Positions 48,077 through 58,700 of a DNA stretch of 64,000 nt are shown here, one piece after another. Below the pieces are notes generated by a model. That model was not told where the DNA came from. It was given only the letters and a program-made list of their open reading frames with translations, and did no database searches. The stretch's first letter is position 1. Each line of letters begins with the position of its first letter. This DNA comes from Mansonella perstans. Its lineage: Eukaryota > Nematoda > Chromadorea > Rhabditida > Onchocercidae. The translations under genes were made by a program, and so were the position numbers. The DNA lies in NCBI GenBank assembly GCA_037074765.1, contig JBAMDO010000011.1, forward strand, positions 1-64,000, read 5' to 3'.

Positions 48077-51000
48077 ATGGAAAAGGATCTCATTGATCCA
48101 ACTGCGCAAAATGTCAACAGACTGCGTGTAAGTTCTATTACTGAATGTAAAATTCGGAAATAATTTTTCCCACTTTTAAAATTTTTTCAGGATAGGAGAA
48201 GAAAAAAAAAAAAACAAATCACTAACTTTTCATTCATTTTATCTCATTACAGAATCTAACATATTCTGCACGGTTTCATTCTAATAAATTTATCATTCAT
48301 CAAAAAAAAAAAGTTTTCAGTGCTCAAAAATTAAAAGGTAATGACTATCAGTATATTCACAAAAGTGATATTCCAACCTATCATTTCCAGAGAAGTCTAC
48401 GACGATTGCCCATTCCAAAATTGTCTGATTCATGTCGCAGGTATTTTTGTTTTTTTTAGGAGACACAATCTTAGTTATTGTTAGTTATCGCTCAATAAGA
48501 CAAGTATTTCCTACTGAGCCTGCGCAGTAAATTTTTCAAGTGAGGTACAGCGTGCGCGGAACCGGCTCCATTCTTTATTCCAGAAGTTCATCTCTCATTA
48601 GATCATAGGTTTGGTAGAGTGTCTTACTCTTAGACGAATGGTTTGCAAGATTAATTGAGTTCCATCTTGCTCGGGTTTAGAATAAGAGTTATCCTTCTCT
48701 TAGGATGGTTGTCCGAAAATTAATGGGCCTATCCTGGCTGCGGACACATTTTGCTTGATCTTTCGGTTGGAACCTGTCCGGCATAGGAAACCTTGCCAAT
48801 GACATACGATATCGTCAGCACAACTCACAACCTCACGAGGGCGTACAAGCTTTTTTCCACGATGAAGGAATTGTCTGTTTTTTTAAATAAATGGAGAGAA
48901 ATTAAGCAACTGAGCTGTTTTTTGCATTATTGCATGATGTGAATTTCAGAAATATATTTATAAGTAATATAAAAGTACCATGAAGTAAACGCTTATTTTT
49001 AAGGCTTATTGGGTCTGCAGAAGCTATACTTCATAAGGGAGAGTTAAAGTTGTTGAAAGAGCTAGTGAAAGATTTTGAAGCGCACGAAGGCCCTGGTAAG
49101 TGTATTATTCAGAAAATTCAATTTGTCTCTTATTTTATCATACAGATAGTAAAATATTACTGCTTTCAGAATTGCAACGAGAACTTATATTACATGATAA
49201 ACGAAATCTGCATACAAGCTTCATATCAGAACCGTGGTTTGACATGTATCTGACCGATCGTCTCCCATGTCCCATTAATTATAATCCATTTATGGTTTAT
49301 GCTTCGGATCATGATCCAGCTTATAATAACCAGGTAAGAGTCAGTCATCAGTGAATTCCTCTATTTCAGTTTTATTAATTGTGCAGGAATCGTTAGTTTT
49401 ATTCAGCTGGTCAGTTCATTCAGTTCACACATATATCTTTTTGATTGCATACCAATTGCATGCATGTATTGGCTACACTAAATTTCACGATATTCATAAA
49501 ATAGATGCATTAGAAAATTGTAAGTATTGTTTAGTGGGTATCTATTACTCTCATAAAGTTAAAAGTTGAGCTAATTCTTGATGTTAATATTGGGTATTAC
49601 CCCTTAAACAGGATATTTTGCTACTTGTTTCAGCTAACTCGCGCAACAAATCTAATTCTTTCATACGGTCGCATTAAGCGTGCACTGGATGCAGGGTGCT
49701 TAGCACCTGAAATATACTACACGAATCCTAAGGTTGCCACTTCAACATTGTTCAAATGGGTGTGCAGGTTAGTCTATTCTTATATTTTGTTAAAATTTCT
49801 TTTCCGTAATTCATAAAAGATTATTCTGTGATAAGTGAGGCTATCGAAAGCTAACTTTATCTTGCATTTTCATGATGAATTATTTATATAGAATGTATAT
49901 TTTATATAAGGTTGCATTTATATAAGAATGCAAAGAAAGATGAAATATAATTCTGCAGATTAAATATAATTGTAAATTTCCTAGGAATTTGCCGGAAAAT
50001 TTGCGATGGTATGGCGCAGCAGCTTTTGGTGCATTTCCATTGGACATGAGCCAGTACAAATCATTGTTTGGCGGTTCTCGTATTCCACAGAAAGGAAAGG
50101 ATTGGCTTCTGCATTGTGCTGATTCTAAACATTTCATTGTCTTACGTAGGGGAAAAATTTATTCTGTTGATTTGTTTGACAGAAATGGTACGTTATTGAT
50201 TGTATTGAGCTGTTCAACAATTACCAATTTCTTTTTTTTCGGTATTCGCAGATTACCTATCAAGTTTGGTATTCGCAGATTACTTTATGCTTGCTTATTT
50301 TATTGTTACCACTTTTGTATTTATAGGCTTAATAGTGCCCGCAGAGCAAATTCAAGCTTGTCTGTCCTTCATATTATCCGAACAAAACCATCCAAAATCA
50401 GAAGATTGCGTAGGGTCTTTGACTTCACTCGAACGCGACGATTGGGCAGAAGTCAGCTTCAATAAGACCTTCTATAACTTTTCTTTTTTTCTCAAAATTT
50501 CTTAGAATAATTTTTATTTGCTGTTTTACAGTGAGACTTGAACACTTAGCAATCGCAATAATTCTATGTAGTCAGTTCTTGATGCACTCGATAAGAGTTT
50601 ACGAAAAATTATATTGATAAGGCATAGGACAATTTGAAATAATTCAAGATTTTATAGGTTCGTTCTGAGTTGTCTTCAGTTGGCAATAATTCGGCAAGTT
50701 TGGCACTGATTGATAATAGTTTGTTTGTTCTTTGTCTGGATCCACTAATAGGCGACGATTTAAATCAGCTGGCCGAGAATTTACTAAGTGGTGGTGACGC
50801 TAGGAACAGGCATGAATTTTAAAGGATTTTAAGTGAATATTTAATGCGAACCAGATCGCATAACTTTTGGCATAACCATAGATTCAGTACATGCACAATC
50901 ATTTGAAATCCTTTAAAAAAAAAAAAAAAAAAACTTTGACTGCAATAAGCCAGATGGGCATTTCTTCTGACATTTATACTATGAACAGTCTTGCTGGTCT

Positions 51001-52585
51001 TCGTAGCTGAAAAAATGCAGTATTTTTCAGGTGGTTCGATAAATGCTTCCAATTGATAGTTGACGCACAAGGTATGGCTGCGATAAATTTCGAACATAGT
51101 TGGGGTGATGGTGTTGCTATACTTCGCTTAATGGAAGATTCACTCCGCGATACGAAACAAAATCATTTTGTATATCCCAATCAGATTTTCAATGTCGGAG
51201 AACATTTAAGAAATCATTTACGACCAGTTGGTTAGCGTCTTTTAATTCTCAAGAATTTTAGAAGGAAAAAAAAGCAGTGTTTTGTGGGAGCATCCAATAG
51301 CGGCTTGAGCTTCTATAAAAGAAGAAGAAATATAATTTGAGATTAAAAAAGAAAATTTTTGATGAAATTAAGCTGGTACGATCATTTATATCAGTTGCGA
51401 AATATTTTGCAGAATTCACGTTAACTGAGTCAATACGCCAAAAGATTCAAGAAGCTCAAACAAAACACATTGCGATAGGGTCCAGAGTGTGTTTCAGCGC
51501 TGCAGAATATTTTGGATTGAACCGACAAATTATTAAACGTTCTAAACTCTCACCGGACTCTATCATTCAGTTAGCGTTACAACTGGCTTTTTATAAACTC
51601 TTTAAGGAATTCGTTCCATCGTATGAATCCTGCAGTACTGCCGCTTTTTTAAAGGTAAAACTAAACTCATTTTATATGCCTTCAAAATTTATTTATAGTT
51701 TTTTGTATATGAATAATGACTACAATGAGTAATTAAAACTAGCCCTTTATTTCAAATTACGGATGTTTTGAACTGCCATAGGATGCTTTTGGTTTCTTTT
51801 TTCTTCTGCTTTTTTATTTTTATTTTTGTTTTTGTTTCTTTTTTTATTTTTAATTTCTTTTATTTTGTATGTATTGCTACAAATAAAATGCGGGCAATTT
51901 ATAAAATGTAGTTACGTTTTCAGTATGCATAAGAACTGTGCATTTTTTGATTCATTTCAGGGACGAACTGAATGCCTACGTTCAGCAACATGTGCTACAA
52001 CTAATGCAGTTCTAGCGATTGAAAATAATAAAGGTAATATTGGAGAACTTCTGCAGAAATGTTCTACAGTGCATTCACAACTAGTGAAAGAAGCCGTAAC
52101 AGGTATTTGATTCTACAATTGTTGAAAATTTGCTCATTATCAAATCATTATCACTTATATTAAAACGTACTTTCGTTAAGGACAAGGTTTTGATCGTCAT
52201 TTGATGGGTTTACGCTGTACTGCTGAGAGACTTGGTTGGCCTCAGCCAGAGTTGTTCAGTAGCGCAGTATATAAATATATGAATCGCTTTGTTCTATCAA
52301 CATCAACTCTTTCAACAGAAACCATAGCATTTGGTGGATTTGGTCCAGTTGTTTCTGATGGTTTTGGTATCGGTTACCATGTACTCAACGACAAAATAGG
52401 AGCTCTTATTTCATCATATAAAGTCATTGCTAACGATAACTTTTATTTTCTTTTTGTTTCTTTTTGATAGATATATTTTGCAGATAAATAGGCGGAATGG
52501 AAGATTTTTTAAAATACATTTTGTGAGCGCAGAAAATTCTCATCCGAAAAAAATATTAGGCAATTTAAATCATAGAAGTAACTAA
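48077..52585 (+). CDS. CPT2: Carnitine O-palmitoyltransferase 2, mitochondrial
   Basis: Thirteen exons: 48077-48127, 48253-48440, 49004-49095, 49170-49333, 49634-49767, 49985-50187, 50327-50451, 50658-50809, 51031-51230, 51413-51654, 51961-52102, 52181-52422, 52484-52585, in phase, 678 residues. CPT2 on the inner mitochondrial membrane moves long-chain acyl groups from carnitine to CoA for beta-oxidation. Evidence: [55 protein letters not shown] with the catalytic His and [35 protein letters not shown] and [14 protein letters not shown]. The N-terminus has a presequence-like stretch ([15 protein letters not shown]) but starts with an acidic 17-residue exon, so another first exon is possible. 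The intron after 50809 begins with GC. The C-terminal 34 residues diverge from known CPT2. AATAAA at 52622-52627 is the likely poly(A) signal. Confidence 0.93.
48480..48890. other. Unexplained GC-richer island in CPT2 intron 2
   Basis: Base composition is clearly less AT-rich than the rest of the window. Two segments (about 48623-48672 and 48693-48743) resemble each other: each has a ctcttag start, an atggtt core, an attaat core and a closing ctcgg/ctgcgg. No open frame of note and no complete tRNA fold was seen. Possibly an old repeat element or a non-coding RNA; unassigned. Confidence 0.45.
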
Positions 52586-53296
52586 TGGGAGGGTTAAACG
52601 AAATTCTTTGAAGATAGCCATAATAAAATTTAGTTGAGAAGCCAATTGGTAACCAGTTTCAACTCGTCAAATGAAAGATTGAATCTTTGCTAAAGAGAGA
52701 GATGGTATTTCCAGTCTTTCGAAATTTTTTTCACTTTTACACTGAAGGCGTTTTTACAGGATCAGCGCAATGCGAATGTATTTGTAAACTCATTTCTGCA
52801 AAGTCTGGATATTTTAAAAAACATAATCGTTAAGGAACAGATTATGTGAAAGTCAAAATATTTTATTTCTCCTCGCTTCGACAAACTGTGATATGTGATT
52901 CTATTTCTGTATCTATTTTAGGCAATAAACGTATGTAAAGGGCGTTCTGTTACTTGTCAATTTGGGGTATTATACTCCTGAATATTGTAAGCGTAGAAAA
53001 TTCTCGTTTTCTTAATTAATTAATGGAAAGAGCAAAGCTTGGGCTTTCTCCAGTAAATTATTTTCAAAACCTGCAGTTAATTGCGCTATTCTCACTAGTT
53101 TCTGAACTAATTAGCATTCCAGAGATGTATTGTTTATTCTAATCCATGCCTTCTATATTAAGACAAACTTACAATTTTGATATGTCCTTTAGATTTTCTG
53201 GAAGAATAAATGAAGATTGCAAATTCTTCAATCGATTTTAGAAGTCAAGAGAACAGTATTTGAATTAAGAAGATATCGTCCATTTAGGAAATTGTA
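52586..53296. other. Spacer between CPT2 and NDUFAF3
   Basis: About 710 bp, non-coding, with a CPT2 poly(A) signal at 52622-52627. Nothing else was identified. Confidence 0.55.
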
Positions 53297-54534
53297 ATGT
53301 CAAAGTTAAGGCACTTGTTCCATCAATCGCGAGTATTCTCATCGAATTATAGTAATCGTGAAATATTAACCGATTTTCATTACACTCCATTCCGTAAGTT
53401 TGATTTTTTTGACTCTTTGCAAGCGTTTATTAATTTTGATACTATGTTTATAATCAAGACTTAATATATTTGTAGAATGATATTGTAAGTATCAGTTGAT
53501 ACGGTTTTCATTTATATGTGGGAAACAATTTAATTTGATATACCATTCATTTTTTGATATGTTTCACACTTTTTTGAGAAGAATTTCCTATACCATCATT
53601 TGTAATGGATAAGAAATGAAGGAGCGAGCATTGAAGAAGTTCATCAATTCAAGTCTTCAAATTCCAGATGATAACGATCAAGGGCCAAGGACAAGTTTGT
53701 CACGTTTAAACGATGAAATGACGCAAGCTCATCAGATTGGTATTGGAAGTATCAGTAAGTATGGTTTTCGTTTGTACGACGGTCAGTTTCTATATGGTCC
53801 GATTGCAATTTTTCCGAAAGCTGTATTATCATGGCGTGTCATTTCACCAGATGATATTACTCCACAATCAGTGCAGTTCTTTACGATGCTTGAACCAAAA
53901 TTGGATGTACTAGTAGTTGGACCAGGTGATCATCAACATGTTGATTCCGTTCGGAGACGAATTGCTCCTTTTTTATCTGAACATAAGATTGGACTCGAAG
54001 TTATGCATTCGGTAAGTTATTCTATGCGAATTTTAAAATTTACTGTTTTATTTTAATCAGCTGTAAGTTTGTTCTGTTAAAGAACATGTATTAGGATTTC
54101 CTTTGATAGCTTTATCTTATAGATGTATTATTTCAACGATTATTTATGCCATGTACTACTTATTTCGTTATTATACAGTTGAGAAGCGTTCGATTTTAAT
54201 TCTTTAAAATTTTGGCTTTTAGGAAGAAGCTGCAATGTTGTTCAATATATTGAATAATGAATATCGCTGTGTGGCTGCAGCACTTTATCCACCCGATAAT
54301 CTGCTCGTAACGATGAATGATCAAGTACGCTTGATGGAAATGTATGGGAAACCGTTAGATCAGGGTATGGATATGAGTAGTACTATCAATGATAAGTTAC
54401 AATTGGCAAAGAAAGCGATGCGTAAATATTTGCCAGAAGATGAAGCGAAGAAATTGGATGAATTGCAAACTTCGAGATTTGCGATACCGTCAGGAATTGA
54501 TGATAATAATAGTGGAAAAATAGGAACTAAATAA
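53297..54534 (+). CDS. NDUFAF3: Complex I assembly factor NDUFAF3-like (Mth938 domain)
   Basis: Three exons: 53297-53393, 53614-54011, 54223-54534, in phase, 268 residues. NDUFAF3 acts with NDUFAF4 in the mitochondrial matrix to assemble the Q module of respiratory complex I. The first exon encodes a Ser/Arg/His-rich presequence (MSKLRHLFHQSRVFSSNYSN). The core reads YGFRLYDGQFLYGPIAIFPK, then SWRVISPDDIT, LEPKLDVLVVGPGDH, and EYRCVAAALYPP, which fit the Mth938/NDUFAF3 fold. It is longer than vertebrate NDUFAF3 (about 184 residues) because of an N-terminal spacer and a charged C-terminal extension of about 65 residues (NDKLQLAKKAMRKYLPEDEA). Start lies 9 nt after an acceptor-like site. It is next to CPT2, another mitochondrial gene. 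Confidence 0.87.
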
Positions 54535-55787
54535 TTATTTTTTCTAGTGAGGATTAAATAAGGGATTCAATGTAGCATTTGCTTGTAGTATAGCAACTAT
54601 ATGAGAGGCATTTTGCATGGTATGATTTATACATCTATTACGTGAATACTGCTTACAAATTAAGATGAAGTAAAAAGTTATGATGGATGATTATGTTTTT
54701 GTTTTATCATATGTAGCATAACATAACCATAGTCTTGTATAGAATTTGTGCACCTAATGCTTAATATATCTAGATGAAAATTGATAGCGCCGTAGAAAAC
54801 GTTCAATTTGAAATTTTCTTTATAATGATTGATAAGTAAACATACTGTAATTGTAATTAGTTTAGCAACCGTTTTATAAAATAGTAAAAATATGTGATTA
54901 CTTTTGATGTGATTATATAAAGAAAAATATTCAGTCAAAATTGCATTCTCACGTCATTCTCACGTGTTAGTCGGTGAGTCGGTGTAGTTTCTATTCTTAG
55001 TGCGCTAGGCGTAACAATTTAGATTTGAAACTTTAGTAGAGTTGATGAATTTAGTAGAGCTGATGGTGAATCACGGTGAATCACGGTCCGGTGTATTTAT
55101 GTATGATAATGATGTTTACGTATAATAATGATGTAAAAAAAAAATTAAATGAATAAAAAAAATATTCCGAAATGTTGGTTGAATTCATTTGATGTTCTCA
55201 AGATAATTTCCAGTACTTTTTTATTCCCGTTGCACTAACTAAATTGTATAGTGCTTATAATAGGATAATACTGATGAATTGGTAATTATCGGGATGACCG
55301 AATCTTTGATTCTTATCCTATTATCCTAGAATAATGATTAGACATGTTTGATAGTGGCTACAAGAAAAAAATTGGGAGAAAAGTTTGTTGATAAAATACT
55401 ATCACTAAAGATAAAAATGTTTCTAAATATCTCCACACCAATAACATTAAAAGTCTCTAGAAGAAGGCAAATTTTAAGTATCATTTTCAATCACAATTTT
55501 TTTTTTTTTTTTTTAAATAAAAGAAATTCTTATGAAAATAATTCAAAACTTCAAGAGATATTATGTTAATTGTAAATAATGAAATATGATGATGTATCAG
55601 TGGGTGAAATAACTGTTATTTATAAAATTTCGAATAGCATTTCATCTTATTTTTAAGATATCTTATATTCTCAATGATTATGAATAATAAATTCTGTTGC
55701 ACAATTTTTGCTAAATCATATGCAAAATGCTTGAGATATTTTTAAGAAACATTTAAAAAATTGAAAAATTTTTAGTTTCAGCAACGG
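54535..55787. other. Spacer between NDUFAF3 and PRMT9
   Basis: About 1.25 kb, non-coding. It contains small duplications (near 55041-55090, core gaatcacggt) and an AATAAA at 55152-55157. The open frame at 55348-55569 is Lys-rich low-complexity sequence and not supported. Confidence 0.55.
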
Positions 55788-58700
55788 ATGAGATTAGCTT
55801 TGTGGGAAGCACGGCATGCAGCCGCACTAAAGAATTATGATGATGCAGCACGATTCTATATGATACTATTCAATGATCTTGAATTAGAAGAACGGCGTAA
55901 GTATCTGAGTGAATTTGTAACTGTATTGGAGGAGATGGGTTCAGCTAGTGGTGGCGGTGATTATTCGAAACAAATTATGTTACTACTCCAAAGTCGAGTA
56001 TTATTCCCGCATGAAGCTATTGTTTTGAATGCATCAGCTAAATTTTTCTTTGTTATTGGTAGGTTAAATTTTAATTTTTTTTTTTTTTTTTTTTTGAAAT
56101 TTAATCTTTTTGGATTAACTTTCACTTGTTTGTATATTCAAAAGTAGGAATCGTCTTGCTTTCTACCTATCATACGTGTAGTAGGATGATATCTGCGTAG
56201 TGTCTGTGTAGAACATAGCTTAATAAAATGAAATGTGTGAATTGAAATCACAAATTAATGCTTGCAAGTTGTATTTTAATTTATGTTTCCAGTTGTTTAG
56301 ACTTCTTCCTTCATATTATGCATATGAAATGTGAAGACAATATGAATTACAAAAAAAAAAAAAAAAAAAATGTTATCTTTATCCTAAAAAATTAGATAGA
56401 CAACAAAAGAAGCCTTATACATTGTATAATTGAAGTCATAAAGTATGATGGCAAAGTCATATTCGTCTTTTAGTTAATTAGGTTCTCCCTAAATGGTCAT
56501 ATAAGTGTTGCTATCTTGAATCCATTATATTGAAATTTTAGATTGATATTTGATTCAAAATAATATACCTGCATTCCATTGGGTATATCTATTTATAGTT
56601 TTCCAAGATTACTAGAAATATGTTTATTTTAATTTAATTATATATAAATATAAATATGTAGACAAATTTTAGCAATATTTGATAAATTCAATTTAGGGCG
56701 ATTATTAGAAGCTTTTGATTTTGCTCAAGAAGCAGTTAATGGAAGCGAAGGTCTACCACATATTTATGCGCTTGTAAATTTGGAAAATATTAAATCGAAT
56801 ATGTAAGTCTTTAAACATTCAATTTTTAATATTTACTGTCATTCTTCTCAACGATATTGCATAAATCGTTTTGGTATTTTATCTTGCTATGACGAATACG
56901 TATCGGATCAGTCATAATAACGAATACGTATCGGATCAGTCATGTTTGAGAGAATCTGTATACAATGTTGTCAAAGCAATTAGCCGTCTGTAATTGATGG
57001 TTCAGTGGTTTCTGTGATAGATTTTTCTCACAGAACTCATTTACGTTGTTATTAGTATACTTTAACACTGCTTTTTTGCAAGAACACTATTGATAGCTTT
57101 TATAGTTCGTAATATTTATCGCAACAATTAATGTTTATTTGAGAAATTGATTTATTTACACATAGTCCATAATATTTATTTCAACAATTAATGTTTGTAT
57201 GAAAAATTGATTTATTGGCGCAATTTTTGATGGCCATGAAGATTTGCAGTATGGATCAATGGCACTGGGCTATGTTAAATGATGCGAAACGTAATGCTGC
57301 TTATGCTAATGCTATAGAGCTCGTAGCTAAATGTAGACCAGATAGCCGTGTTTTCGATATTGGTACAGGCACTGGTTTGCTCACCTCAATTGCTCGAAGG
57401 TTAGGCGTACATTTCATTTTATCTTGAAATGAAAAAAATTCCATAGCAAAAAATTAATTTCGGATGGTTTATTTTGACTTAAGCTGTTTAAAAAAGGAAC
57501 TACTTTAGTTTGTGGGTTGTAGTTTTCAAAAACATAGCAAAACTTTGAAATTGTACACGTTTTAACCTGTGCTTAGGCTAATCAGGTTTAGCTCTAAATG
57601 TGTTGACTACATAGAAGTCTTTATGTTTTTGTTTTGTACATACGTTAAAAGTAGGTTTAAAGTGATTTTTTTGAGAACGACATTTTTACGTTTGTTGCTT
57701 TTTTGATGAGTGAAGTTACAAAAGTGAAGTATTTTTTCTGATGACTAATATTAAAGGCACTTTAAACGCGCTGTCTATTGTTGTGAAGTTGACCTGAATA
57801 TGTGCGATATTGCTGAGAAAATACTGAATGATGCAGTGATCCGAAAGCATTCTTCGGAGGTTACAATCGAGGATGTTGGATCTAAAAAAGTAATTATTAG
57901 TTTCAGTGAAAAAAATTAGATAAGTTCAAAGATATTTCAAAAAGTGCAGTAAATTTTCCAATTGAAAATCTTAATGATGGTTGCAGGTAGATGTTTTCCA
58001 GGCATGACTATATGTGAGCATCAAATCATTCATCATAGATTTATTGGGTTTTTCATTCTTTTTGTAGATAGATGTGGTAATCACCGAAACGATGGACTGT
58101 GGCTTATTGGGCGAAGGTATTGCATGTTCGTTATATGATGTGCAGACAAGAATCCTGTCGTTGTCACCGATTATTATCCCCAGATGTGTAAGAGTTATAC
58201 ATCATACGCTTTTAAGCAAATGTCTAGATTACTGTTTTTGATGGAATAGAATATACAAGTATTTTAGGCAACAGTATATGCATGTATTATCGAAAGCCCA
58301 GCAGTAATGGATGAGCATATTGCAGTTTTCTGTGGATGTCGTTTTGTTTCCGACAGCGTTACTGCTCCATACAGTATATTTGTTTTTCTTGTTAAATTAT
58401 TTCTTAATAATTTAACGTCACATATTTTCCGTTACATGCATTATATAAATTGAACATGCTTGCACGGTTACTTTGAACTGCATTTTCTTGTTAAAGATGT
58501 TTATAATTACTTAAAAGATCAGCTTAAGTAATTTTTTGATTATAGGTGCTTATGAAACATCGGATGAGCTAGAACCTTACTGGTGTTCTTTAGCGACTGA
58601 AATTCGTGGAGGATACAAAATTTTGAGCAAAACTATCGAGATATTTACTGTGAATTTTAATAGTCGTGCAGAGTTGGATAAAATTGTTAACGTTGGTATC

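Noticed and set aside
49989..50465. 158-codon open frame taken as one exon
   Set aside because: Only the part to 50187 fits CPT2. The rest crosses a donor and a short tandem duplication (ggtattcgcagatta), and the next CPT2 exon (50327-50451) uses another frame.
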